From: Meloidogyne chitwoodi
Taxonomy: Eukaryota; Nematoda; Chromadorea; Rhabditida; Meloidogynidae
Direction: 5' to 3'
NCBI GenBank assembly: GCA_015183035.1
Contig: JACZZP010000016.1
Location: 930,001 to 994,000 of the forward strand
Length of the DNA stretch: 64,000 nt
Position numbers and translations under genes: made by a program. How positions within the stretch are numbered: position 1 is the first letter of the stretch; every line of letters starts with the position of its first letter. Shown piece by piece: positions 1 through 11,396 of this stretch. The notes below the pieces were generated by a model. The model worked only from the letters and a program-made list of their open reading frames with translations, made no database searches and had not been told where the DNA came from.

Positions 1-727
1 TTGAATTAAATATTTGATTTAAAATTATATCCTTTAAAAATTGTGAAATATTATTAATAAATATTGAAAATGTTTCTTTATTAACAAATTGATCATTTTG
101 TAAAAAATGTTTTTCAAAAATATCAGGAATACTTTCATCTTCTATTATTATTTTTGTTACACTGAAAAATAAATATTTATTTATTTAATTAAATTATAAT
201 AATAAATAACTTAACTATTTTTCATATATAACACCTTTAACAACTCCAAAAATTAATGGAATAAAACTAAACTGTTCACTCATACTAATAATTTTACAAA
301 ATAAAATAGCATAACCCAATAGTTTGTAAATATTATTAATTAAATTAGATATTTCAATTTCAGTTTCAGTAACCATCTTAAAAAATATTGCTTCAAATAT
401 ATATTCAGTTGAATCAGTTAATATTAATTCTTCTGAAAAATTAATTTAAATTAATTTTATTTTAATTAATTAAATTAAATAAAATAAGTAATAATAATTA
501 TTTTTAAATTAACCAATTATATTTTCAATTGAAATAATTCTTTCTTTTCTCAAATTTTTATTTAAAACAATTGCTACTGCCTCTTCTAAATCTTCTCTAA
601 CTAAATTAATTAAAATTTCTCCAGATGTTTGATAAAATTCAAAAAATGTTGTTGCATAAATCATTAACTTATCATTATAATTTTTATAATAATTATTATT
701 ATTATTAATAAAAAGTAACCCATCCAT
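1..727 (-). CDS. Unknown protein, 3' part runs off the window
   Basis: I do not recognise this protein. Three minus-strand exons join in frame: about 727-514, about 432-216 and 165 down to the left edge, with clean GT...AG introns between them. The product is rich in Ile, Asn and Glu and has alternating hydrophobic and acidic stretches, with no signal peptide or known motif that I can see. The frame stays open upstream of the Met at 727 towards about 775, where a transposon fragment begins, so an earlier 5' exon may have been lost or may lie further away. The 3' end lies outside the window. Function is not inferred. Confidence 0.5.
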
Positions 728-774
728 AACATTTTTATAAAAATTAAAATCATTTCTGTAAGCATTATTAATTA

Positions 775-1410
775 GGGTTGAGCGGGATCGGGATCCCGGT
801 CGGGATCGGTCGGGATAATCCCGACTTTTCTGAATCCCGATCCCGATTTTTGCTGATCCCGATCCCGAGAGATTATCCCGATACCGGTTTTTGCTGATCC
901 CGATCCCGTGTCGGGATCGGTATCGGTATTAGCTCCAAAATCCCGATCCCGATTTCTTTTAAAAATTTTTAAACTTTTTTTCTATTACTAATTTTATCAT
1001 TATATTTCTAGTTTTTCGCCGTAACAATGTCTGATGCATGGACATTTTTCGAAAAATTAAATAATAATAAAGCAAAATGTAAATTATGCAACAAGCATCT
1101 AGATAGAAAGCATGGTTCTACAAGTGGACTGTGGATACATTTAAAAACAAGACATCCCGTGGAATTCAGACGTCTTAAACCAAATGCAACTGATGAAAAA
1201 AAGGAGAAAGTATTATTTATTTATAATATTCTTATAAAAATAATAATTTTAGCAAAAAAAAATTTCACAATTTGCTAAAAATGATTCATCCTTTGACAAG
1301 GAGGAGATATTAGCAAGAATTATGATTAGACAGAACACTTCATTTCTTTTTTTGAGGATCTCGACATGAAGGCTTTATTTTCTAGAGCATATCCGAATAT
1401 ACAGGTTTTT
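775..1410 (+). mobile_element. Truncated hAT-type transposon (5' end)
   Basis: The stretch opens with a hAT-like end (GGGTTGAGCGGG) followed by dense subterminal copies of GGGATCGG/CCCGATCCC in both orientations (about 780-950). A BED zinc-finger exon and a piece of the next exon follow. The catalytic part, the C-terminal dimerisation domain and the right end are missing, so this is a dead 5' remnant. It lies between the unknown gene at the left edge and the 3' end of the nuclease gene. Confidence 0.65.
1027..1410 (+). pseudogene. hAT transposase remnant with BED zinc finger
   Basis: The reading frame from 1027 encodes a BED-type finger: aromatic WTFF near residue 5, then CKLC and an H-x5-H pair (WIHLKTRH) around residues 18-45. 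BED fingers bind transposon ends in hAT transposases. After an apparent intron a second block (about 1275-1405) reads like the conserved segment after the BED domain (SFFEDLDMKALFSRAYPN), but only in a different frame and with local breaks. Nothing downstream resembles the DDE core, so the gene is truncated. It is more diverged from the complete hAT transposase at 2981-5266 than two copies of one family would be. Confidence 0.6.
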
Positions 1411-1508
1411 AAGTTATTAAATAAATGTTGGCATTTTATTAGGATTTTTTAAATTAAATTATTTTTATAAATGTTTTTATGTTAAAAATGTTTTTTTAGT
1501 CCTAAAAA

Positions 1509-4500
1509 TTATTTAAAAAAATTTAAAACTTTATTATTTTCTGATAAAATTATTTGTGAATTTTCTGATTTCTCATTCTCAGACTCTGATTCTGTTAATT
1601 CTTTTTCTTTAATTAAATCATTAATATTTATTTTGAAATTATTATTTTCTTTTTTTATTTGTTTTTTAGTTTTTTTCAATTTTTTAATTTGTATAAACCC
1701 ATCATTTTCTTCTTTAAGTAAAATTTGATTTTTATTTTTAATTTCCTCTTTATTAAAATTATCAAAAATATTTGATTTATTTTTTTCAGATTTTTCATTA
1801 AAAATATTATTTAAATATTTTTCTTCATCAAATTGTTGTTTATCTTTTATCTAAAAATTAAAATTTAATTAATTAATAAAAATATTAAAAAAACAATTTT
1901 TACCTTCTCTTCTTCCAAATTAATTTTATTTTGTTTTCCATCATATTCTGATAATATTTCATTCATTTTTTCATTTGATAAATTTCCAAAGGTTATATTA
2001 CTACTATTAATTTGTTCATTTATTTCATCAATTTCTTTTTTATTTAAAAAATATTTTTCATCTTTTTTAATATTTTTATTTATAATATTATTAATATCAA
2101 AAAGAACTCCATCTTTTAATTCTTTTATTTCTTCATTTAATAAATTTAATAATTTAAATTCACTATTTTCTTCAATAAATTTTAAAGGTTTTCTATAATA
2201 ATTTAATAAATCTCTTATATATTTTGGAGGAGATGACCCTTCTTTAAATTTAAGAAAATGAATATTCTGTCGACAATTATTAACTATTTCTGGTGATCCA
2301 TCATTAATAAATGGATGTGTTTTTTCTTTAAATTTTATTTATTTAAATAATTTAAATTTAAATAAGAAAACCTAATTTTTCATCAAATAAATCATCTAAA
2401 TTTATATTTGTAATTACATAAGACTCTAACCAATATTTCCAGTTATTATTTTCAAATATTTTAAGTAAAACAATTTTAAATAAATGTGTCGGTACATAAA
2501 TTTCTTTCGGCCCAAGAACCTAAAAAAATATTTTAAAAATAAATAATTAATTTATACTTGAAATTCCATTAAATTTGTTTTTTCATTAGACAAAAATAAT
2601 GTTCCAGTATAAATAAATGTTTCTTCTACATTTATTGCCAGACAACTTAAATAATATTAAATTAAAAAAAAATATATTCAGGCGCGAGAGTGGGTACTCC
2701 CGCGGGATTTTGTGGGATCCCGCTCCCACAATGCCTTTCTTATTTAGATTTGTATGATGCGGGATTAGTCTCGCATTGTTTTCTCATCTTATGTCCCACA
2801 ACAGGGTTGGGTCGAAATTGGAAAAAGTTCGAAATCGAAATTCCTTCGAAATCGAAATTTTTTAATTTCGCGAAATCGAAATAATTCGAAATAAAAACCT
2901 CGAAATTTCGGTTTTCGAAATCGAAATCGAAATAATTCGAAATTCTCAAAAATATGATAAAAAAAGTACACATTCATTTATCAATAATTAAAATCATACA
3001 ATGGCAAATTCATGTGCATAAAAATAACTTTTTCCAATGTTTCTGGATTTAACCTTACCCGCAGTTTGTTCACTATATAACCCGCTTTTGAGAATAGTCT
3101 TTCTGACTCACATGATCCAGTAGGTGCACTATTGTATTTTTTAAAGAGTTGCGCCAAGTAATAATATTCCGATGCATGTACTTTCCACCAAGCATACGGA
3201 TCAATATTGCCTTTCTCCCTCTTAGAATGCAAATATTTGATGATTTCAGCATTTGCAACAAGCCCTAATATTTTATTTGTTTTATTATTAAAAATAAAAA
3301 ATACTATTTTGTGGCACAATTACACCAGAAGCACATGAAGAATTCGACACCCTCCCCTCTGATCCGCTGCTACTATTTTCCTATTTTGTGAATATTTAAT
3401 TAAAAAAATTAAAAGAACTAACGAATAATTCGTCGTAAAAATTTTGTTTCCCTTGATTTGATGGAATGCGACAAGCATTGCGTCGTGGCACTTGTTTAGC
3501 GAGCCCAAGTAATTCCTTCAGATCATTTTCGAGCCATATTCGGATTTGTTCGTGTAAATCTGCAAATTGTTCAGGTTTTGTTTTGACTCGCGGGTCAAGA
3601 ACAGTTGACAAAATGAGATTTCTATTTAAAAAATAATTGTGAAACATTGTTGTATTTATTTTAAACATACTTGTTTTGATTCCAATCTTTTAACAATGTG
3701 TCCAGTTTGTCCATCATTGCCTCCCTCAATTCAAAAGTCTCTAATTCAACCATTTCAGAACGAAATTTTTTTTCAAGCAAAAAATAATGGGGTAGGATAT
3801 CACCAAAAAAACACCTTCTTGACTGCAATTTAGTTGTGAAATTGGCCAAAATTTGAAGAATAACATTGATATTTTTAATCTTCTCCCATTCAACACGTGA
3901 CAATTTTGGTAAAACTTTTCCTACATTTAAAAAAAGTTCTGAAAAGTTAGATAAAAATTAAAACCTTTATTGTTTTTCTTTGCTTCAGCACTATCACAAA
4001 AAAGATCAATAGCTTCACGATTCTCTAGAAATCTTTTTAACATATCATGCATACTTGTCCATCTAATTTCAATACTCTGGAAAATGAAAAATATCCCAAT
4101 ATTTAATATGAATAAAATTACCTTAATCAAGATTTTTGCTGGTAAATCAATTGAGTCTTGTAATTCACGGAACAAATCACGTTGTAATGAGGATTTTTTT
4201 ATTTTTCTAATGATAGTTTTAATTTTTTCAATAGTGGAATTTCCTTCATATTCCTCTAGATTAACTGCCCTCAATCCTGCTTTAACGGCCAGGTTCAGTA
4301 TATGTAAAAAACAAGAAAAATTGCCGTAACCGAGGATATTAGTGGCAGAAATCATGTTAGAGCCTAATTTTAGCTTATTAAAAACATCAAAAATTAAACC
4401 TCCATCACGTAGAATCATATGAATTTTGTGACCAGGAATTTCGAACAGCTCAATGCGACTTTTTATGTAATTTGCAATATTAATGCCTGTATGTCGTTTT

Positions 4501-7500
4501 TTTATTGGAATGCTCCCAAGAACCATGAAGCATGGAAGAAAATCAGGTGTAATAAAATGTGCTGTTAAAGCTAAGAAAGGCTTAATTAAGATGGAAAAAA
4601 TACCAATGAGATTATGAGTGAAATCATGTGAACTCCACAAATCAGCTGTCAATGATATAAAATCCACAGTTTGAATATCCGCTTTCATTCGTTCAAACAA
4701 TTTCTGATAAAGTATAGGCATTACTGTTCCGCTGTAGTATTTTCGGTGCCTGAATTATAATCGAATTACCCTTTAATTAATTAAAGAAAAAACCTGATTT
4801 TATAATTAGAGCAGAAAAATTTCAGCAGATGGCGGAAACCCGCTTTTTCAGTTGAGTAAAATGCCAGTCCATCGACGCACAAAAATTCGGTAACAATTTT
4901 ATCACCTTCTTCAGCTTTTTCTCCCCCATTCTGCCATTGATTAAATGCTTTTTCAATTGTTAGTGTTTTGCTACATTCTAAACTTGGACTTTGAACATCC
5001 GACTCAGGTTGATTTTCTTGTTCCTCGTCTTGAAAAATTTTCCTGTTAAAATTTAGTTTGACCACTCCTTTTTCGGCTTGTTTCTTTTTCTTTTCCAATA
5101 ATTCTTTTTTTTCCTTGTACAATTGCCTATGATGATTTTTTAAATGAAAATTCAACTTTCCAGTTGATTTTGACTGTCCTCGATCAGTCTCATAATTACA
5201 ATTTTTACATTTGGCATTAGATCCAAGAAGTGTAAAATAAAACGACCAACTTGTTTTATCACTCATCTAATAAATAAATTAAATAAAAGAAAAATAAACA
5301 TTTCAATTAAAAAATGATATTAAATAAATAAAAATATATGAAAAATAGACAATTAATTGATCAAATTTTATTTCAAAATGCCATAAAAATTTAAAATTTT
5401 CTCAAAAAATAGAATCCTTAGGGGTGTAAAAAATACTTCGTAGTGAATCGAAATTATGAAAAGTTCGAAATCGAAATTCCTTCGAAATCGAAATTTTTTA
5501 ATTTCGCGAAATCGAAATAATTCGAAATAAAAACCTCGAAATTTCGGTTTTCGAAATCGAAATCGAAATTTCGACCCAACCCTGGTCCCACATCAGGTTT
5601 TATCGAAAATAATCCCTTAAATGTAATTTTCCATTCTTTAATTTTTACTTAATATATTCTTCAATAACTCTCCAATGCCCTCGATTTATTTGATTATATT
5701 GTGGCACAGAATTTGTAAGATAAAATCCTTGTTCATGAGGATGTAAAGATGCTGTAGCTAAATGGCCATGATCAATATTAAAATGCTAATAATTAAATTA
5801 AAAAATATTTTTTAATTAAATTAATTAATAACCTGAGGATAATCATAATCCTCATATTTTGGTTGAAATATTTCAGAAAAGTCTGGATCATTAATCCAAA
5901 AATATCTTTGACCAGGATTTAATTTGGCTGTACTATAGTATACCGGACGCAAAATTTTGTATCAAAAGACATACCATTCGATTCGTCTCGACGAGCTGAG
6001 TCGAATGGTACAACTCTCATGATGCGGAAATTCCTATGAACCGAGATACTGGTCCCTGAAAATCGAAAAACCATAGAGGGGAGTAAGCTCCTCTATGTGA
6101 TTACCGCGGCTGCTCATAAATTGTTTTCGCTGAATTAATTATTTTGTTGTAATTATAGCTGTAGAATAACGCATGTACCAAAAAGCCAACCAGGGATGGA
6201 CTCTCACACGAAGAAGTGATAAAACACTCCCTATAGGTCCAAGTTTGGCGTGTTTCCATCAAACTTCGATCCTTCATAACTTTGTTCATAATCGTTCAAT
6301 CACGATGATTTTCATCTCATTCGATAGGTCTCGACGAGCTCTTTCGAATGAGCTATCATATTCATATTTGAATTTTTAACCCAAAAATGTGCTTACTCCC
6401 CCCTTTGGGTTTTCGAATTTTAGGGGCTTGTATCTCGACTTTTAGGCATTTCCGCATCATGAGAGTAGTACCATTCGACTCAGCTCGTCGAGACGAATCG
6501 AATGGTATGTCTTTTGATACAAAATATTGCGTCCGGTATACTATAGTATATCCTTTAATTGTTTCATTTTATCATTATTTAAATACTCTAACACCCAATT
6601 TGCCATTCGTTTTTTTCTATTAAAATTTATTATAAAATCCTTAAAAATATATATTTTATTAAAATATTTTTTTAATTTTTTTAAAATTTTAAATTAAATA
6701 AGATTTCAATTTAATAGGGTGACGCAAAAAATTAATTTAATTAAGTTAACTCATTTAAAAAATTAAAAAATTTCAAACAAGCCTGATATATTCTAATATT
6801 TGATTTATTATATTTTTTAATATTTTCTTCTTTATTTATATTAGTACTTAAATTTATATTTTTAAATTTATAAAAAAATGTTGGAGGTATTAATTCTTCT
6901 GGAAAAGTTTTAAAAGATGTTGAACTTGAAGGTAAATATTTATTAATTTTATTATTAAATAAAAGTTGATCAGTACAAAAAGCTTAAAATTTAATTTTTA
7001 AAAATAAAATTTAAAAATATTTACATAAATTATTAATTTCATTAAATCCAGTCATATTTAATAAATTAATCAATTCAAAGCCAATATACCATTCTAAAAA
7101 TTCTAAATTATTTTGAAATAAATCTTTGACATTTTTATTATAATTTTTATATTCCCAATTTTGAAAATAATATTTTCCACAATAATTATCATTTTTAATA
7201 ATTTCATCAAAATTTATATTAACATTCCATTCAGCTTCAGTAAAAATTATTTCAGTACAATATTTTTTATTTTCATATTCAAAAATAATTAATTTAAAAA
7301 ATTGTGTAATAGGAGGTTGTTTTAATAAATTATTGAACTTAATTTAAATATTTTAAAATTAGTAAAATAAATTAAATTTTGGTTAAAAAATTTGATATTT
7401 TCTTTTGTTAATTTATCCCTATTTTGTTCTTCACCTATAAATGACCTTTCCTTTTATTTATTTAAGAATATTTAATTAATATTTTTGTAAAAAAATTTAA

Positions 7501-8675
7501 CTTAACGTTTAAAATCAACCTAACATATTTCTGAAAATAGTGTGGTCATAGGTCATTTATAAGTGAATGAGGAAAGTATGTACCAAAAATTAAAAAATAA
7601 ATATTCTTTAAAAAAATAAAGAATTAAATTAAATATTTTATTTAATTTAAATCCTTACTGGATAACTTTTTACATTTCCTTTTAATTTAGTTTCTTCTGA
7701 TTTTGAAATTATTGATATTGGGCCAGTTAGTGTTATAATAGTTTTATTATTTAATTTAGCAATACAACTAAATTAATTAATTAATTAATCTTACTTAGCA
7801 AAATTATCAAGTACTTCAATTGTTTTTAACATTTTTTCATTTTTATTTTGTTCAAAATCTGTTTTAATAATATTTTTATTTAATTCATTATTAGGGTAAA
7901 TAATTTGTAAAATCCATTCTGCTTTGTTTGTTAATAAATTAATATTAATTAAATAATTCTTTTTAAAAAAATATAAAATTAATTAATAAAATAATTAAAT
8001 ATTTACTTTATAATCTGTTCTAAAATTTTCTTCTTGAGGCCATCCAAATTCATCAAAATGATTTTTTATTTTTTCTAAAATTGATTCTGGATTAAAATTA
8101 ACTATAAATTCTTTTTCACTTGAAATATTTAAAAAATTATTTATACAAAAAGGAAAATTAAATTGTGATAAATAATTATTATTTTGTAAATTATTAGTTG
8201 ATTGAAAATTAAATTGTTCAACTAAAAATAAAATAAATAAATATTTAAAATTTTTATAAAAAATAATATTAAAAAGAGGTCATTTAAAATTATTTTTATT
8301 TTAATTTTTTAATTTTAAAATGATCTCGAATTGATATTTTTACTTTTAATTTAATATGTATTACATTTTTTAAGAAGTTGTTGATAAAAAATAGGTGTGT
8401 ATTCTTTTGCTTTAAAAAAATAATATTTAAAAAATTATTAAAAATAAATACACAAGTTTTATTTTATTTTTAAATTCCATTTAAAAAATAAACATTTTAT
8501 ATTAAAATAAAATAAAATTACCATTAGGATTTAAAAAAGAATAAAGTCTTGTTGTTGTATTAATTGAACTAAGAGAATTATAATTATATTTATCAGAAAA
8601 TAATTTTTTCAATTTAGGTGTACAATTAATTAAAAATATTTGTAAAATAAATAAATAAATAAATTTATTCATCAT
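1509..8675 (-). CDS. Secreted DNA/RNA non-specific endonuclease (NUC1/EndoG fold)
   Basis: About a dozen exons join in frame from the ATG at 8675 to the TAA at 1509-1511. The N-terminus (MMNKFIYLFILQIFLINC) is a clear signal peptide, so export is likely. After about 350 residues of Asn-rich sequence with no recognised domain comes the nuclease core: DHGHLATASLHP with the catalytic His, then FYLTNSVPQ and NQINRGHW, which carries the Asn metal ligand, and later TGTLFLS and VPTHLFKI. This order matches the non-specific endonuclease family, which cleaves DNA and RNA. The family's DRGH reads DHGH here, an Arg-to-His change beside the catalytic His. The C-terminal 250 residues are Lys/Glu/Asn-rich. 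A hAT transposon sits in one intron, and a MITE splits the coding exon just before the active site. C. elegans CPS-6 is mitochondrial and far shorter; this secreted, extended form differs. Exon joins were inferred by hand. Confidence 0.75.
2681..2792. repeat. Older MITE-like repeat into which the hAT element inserted
   Basis: A GC-rich block inside an intron of the nuclease gene contains inverted GCGGGAT/ATCCCGC and GTGGG/CCCAC words. The related sequence GTCCCACATCAGG resumes directly after the hAT element at 5585. I read this as an older non-autonomous repeat that served as the hAT target. It resembles the GGGATCC-rich repeat at 44545-44690. Confidence 0.4.
2822..5570. repeat. Direct subterminal repeats of the hAT element
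   Basis: A block of about 115 bp rich in TCGAAAT words occurs near the left end (2822-2938) and again near the right end (about 5457-5570). The two copies are in the same orientation and almost identical. Subterminal arrays of short words are usual transposase-binding sites in hAT elements, but a long direct rather than inverted copy is less usual. The near identity suggests recent gene conversion or a recent origin. Confidence 0.7.
2981..5266 (-). CDS. hAT transposase (BED finger, DDE core, hATC dimerisation domain)
   Basis: Exons at about 5266-4797, 4766-4138, 4080-3965, 3919-3672, about 3625-3422, 3378-3312 and 3266-2981 join in frame. The BED finger lies near residues 5-50 (CKNC and HLKNHH). 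The core shows TADLWSS with the first catalytic Asp, ILRDGG with a likely second Asp, and CFLHILNLAVKAGL, the conserved Cys/His insertion-domain motif. The C-terminus is a textbook hATC domain: DPYAWWK, then SCESERLFSKAG and RVRLNPETLEKVIF. All expected parts are present and I saw no inactivating lesion, so the enzyme may be functional. It would bind the element's ends in the nucleus and cut and paste it. Codon use is less AT-extreme than in neighbouring host genes, which fits recent arrival. Confidence 0.85.
5933..6548. mobile_element. 616-bp MITE inserted in a coding exon of the nuclease gene
   Basis: Long imperfect inverted arms of about 100 bp (from CTATAGTATACCGGACGC on the left; mirrored on the right) flank a core of about 400 bp with no convincing gene. 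Removing the element and one TA restores an uninterrupted exon reading (...KQLKDTAKLNPGQRY...), so the target was a TA dinucleotide, as in Tc1/mariner or related families. The right end carries one extra TA. A diverged second copy lies at about 45330-45700 and a third, nested one at about 46530-46800. Confidence 0.8.
7432..7564. repeat. Small inverted-repeat element in a nuclease intron
   Basis: Arms CACCTATAAATGACCT (7432-7447) and the reverse complement AGGTCATTTATAAGTG (7549-7564) bracket about 100 bp inside an intron. There is one mismatch in the arms. This fits a short MITE. No coding potential is visible. Confidence 0.5.
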
Positions 8676-11396
8676 CAATAAAATTTAATTAAATTAAAAA
8701 AAAAAAGATTTAAAGATAAAATTAAATATATAAATAAGTACAAAATATTATAGTTTCGTAATTTTAAATAAATAAAAATAAACAAATAACCTAATTTTTA
8801 AAATTAAAAATTAATTAAATAAAATATTAAAAAAAATATTTTTTCATTAATTAATTATGAAATAATTAATTATGAAAATTAAATAAAATCTCAATTTTTT
8901 AAAGTACTTTTATTGATTTAAAATGAATAAATATTTCATCTAATATTTATTGTTTTAATTTAAAAAACATTATTTAATTTAAATATTTAAAGTTTTAAAA
9001 CTTAAAAAATATTAAAATTTAATTAAATCTTTTAATTCAAAATTAATTCTCTTATTGTTAGCTAAATATTATAAATTAAAATTATTAAAAATATTTTTTC
9101 TAATTTAAAATTTTAAATAGAAAAAAACCATCTTTAATTTCAAAAAAATCCTTAATTAAGTTAATAAATTTTAATTTTATTTTGCTTGAATATGAATAAT
9201 ATTCTATTAAAATAAAAAATTAACATTAATTTTCAACTATCAATTTTATTTATTTTTTTAATTTTCAAAAAATTATTTTTTTATTTTAAAAATTATAAAC
9301 ATCCGTTTTTTATTTTTAGTTTTTTTATTTTCACATATACTGCAAAAAATTATTAAAATAATTTTAAATAAATTTATTTTTAGAAATTATTTTAAAATAT
9401 TTTTTATTTAAAGTCTTTTGGGTATTTCGTGAGAAAATTATACTTCCGAATTTTTTTAATTCTAAAATATTAACTTTTTTTAAAAATAAATTATTTTTAA
9501 TTTAATTACTATTTAAAAATAAATATTAATTTTATATCGTTAAGGATCTACATATAAGTAGTTAACAAAAATTATGTTGAGAATAAAGTTCTAAAAATAA
9601 AAGAAAATCAAGGAAATCGTAGGATCAAACGCTTGCCCATTGGCTGAAATTTTTTAATATTTTATTAATTATTTTATTAATTATCATTTTTATTTTTTCA
9701 GTTATTATTTTTGTATATTATTATTTTTATTATATTAAACATCAATTTAAATTTGTAATAAAATATATATGTTAATCACTTAATAAATATTAAAAATGTA
9801 ATTCTAGTTGAAACACCAAAAAGAATTATTATTTTTATTTAATTTCACCTGTTAACTAAAAATATAATAAAAATAAAATATAAATATATTTACTAATATT
9901 TATAAATAAATATAAACAAAAGTACCAAATTAATTAATTTATTTTGAATTTAATTATTATTTTTTTATTATTTTCTGAGAATCAAAAATAAATTACTTAA
10001 TAATTATTTATATTTAATATTTTCCTCTATATTTTAAACCTTTTTTCTAAATTAATTAAACAAATTACTTTTTTAATATATTTATTATTAAAATGCCAAA
10101 GATTAGAATAATTAATAAACATTTTTTATATTTTAAATAATAAAAATATTTGTTTTAAAAAATTTATTAATCGTTTTGGAAGTAAAATACTTATATATTT
10201 ATTAACATAAATATTAACAGGAAATTTTTTTTAAACTAATTAACTATTTATTTTAATTTATTATGTAAATATTAAATTAAACCTTATGATTTTTTGTAAA
10301 TATTTTTTAAATAAATTATAATTAAATAAAAAAATTACTCATAAGGAAATGAAATTAAATATTTTTTGTACTTATATATTTTTATTTGTTAGTTTAATAT
10401 ATTTTATTACTTTTTGAGTATATTAACTTTTTTTAAAAAAATATATATTCAAGCCTAATTTATTTTTTATTAACAGTAAAATTAATTAATATTATAAATG
10501 ATAATTTAATAATTATATATAATTATATAGAATTTTTATTTCCCTTTTTTTTAATTTTATTTTAAATTTTCAATTTCCAATCTAAAATAATAATTTTGAG
10601 ATTGAGGTAATATAATTAGGTAATAATATTCTTTTAAATATTTTTTTATAAAAGTCATTCTAAAAAATAAAATTACTTACTTATATTATTGTCAAAGTAC
10701 TTTTAATATTTATTAGCAAACTTATATTTTTTAAGCTCATAATATATTTATGACATAAATAATAAATGTGTTATTATATTTTATTTTATTATGCTTTGAT
10801 TCTATTTTTCTGCAAAATTTTATTAAAAAATTATTAAAAGGATATAAATAAAATATTTTAAAATAATAAAGAATTTAAATATAATTAAATAAAAAAATAT
10901 TTAATTATTTTTAAATATTAGGATGATGATTAATAATTTTTTAAATTAAATATAAAAATTAGTTTTTTAAATTAAAGCCTATATATTTAAATATTTTTCC
11001 CGCAGAAAGATAAAAATAATTTAAAAATTCAGTTAAAACCTGAAGCCAGGTTTAATTTAAAAATGAACTTTAGTATATATATTAAAAATATTTGGCCATT
11101 TAGCTAATTTATTGTGTTAAAACGGCATAGATTTTTTCTGAAATTTTTTTAATTTTTTAAATATTTTTTGTTTCTTTTTTAACACTTCTTGAATAATTTA
11201 ATTTTTTTTAATTTAAAATATTTACTTATAAATTTTTTTATAATATGCAATTATATTTTAAATATTATTTAATTTATTTCTTTTTTTTAATAAATTTAAA
11301 ATTATAAATTAAAATAATTAAATTGAAAAATTAAAAAAAAAATTTTTTTAATTTTTAAATAAATAATTTAAATATTTATTTAGTTTTAAACAAAAA
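8676..11396. other. Intergenic, AT-rich
   Basis: This is 2.7 kb of nearly pure A/T sequence between the divergent nuclease and Srx-like receptor genes, so it should hold both promoters. I see no coding exon, tRNA or clear repeat. A short less AT-rich patch (about 9600-9650, around GATCAAACGCTTGCCCATTGGC) stands out but I cannot assign it. Confidence 0.5.

Larger units (their letters stand above)
2801..5584 (-). mobile_element. Complete hAT-superfamily DNA transposon
   Basis: The element is flanked by a perfect 8-bp duplication GTCCCACA (2793-2800 and 5585-5592), as expected for hAT. Its ends are inverted: (A)CAGGGTTGGGTCGAAATT on the left and AATTTCGACCCAACCCTG on the right. It is about 2.78 kb long and carries one spliced transposase gene on the minus strand with no visible frameshift or premature stop. 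It lies inside an intron of the endonuclease gene and is transcribed in the same direction as that host gene. The exact boundary is uncertain by one base because the left end has an extra A. Confidence 0.85.

Noticed and set aside
2690..2977. Several frames at the left end of the hAT element
   Set aside because: They come from TCGAAAT subterminal repeats, which are stop-poor, and not from a gene.
6101..6623. Small frames on both strands in the 616-bp MITE
   Set aside because: They overlap the inverted arms and resemble no transposase; the copy at 45330 does not keep them.
8676..11396. Possible tRNA or other RNA gene in the long A/T region
   Set aside because: I found no cloverleaf with conserved T-loop or anticodon features in this or any other intergenic stretch by eye.
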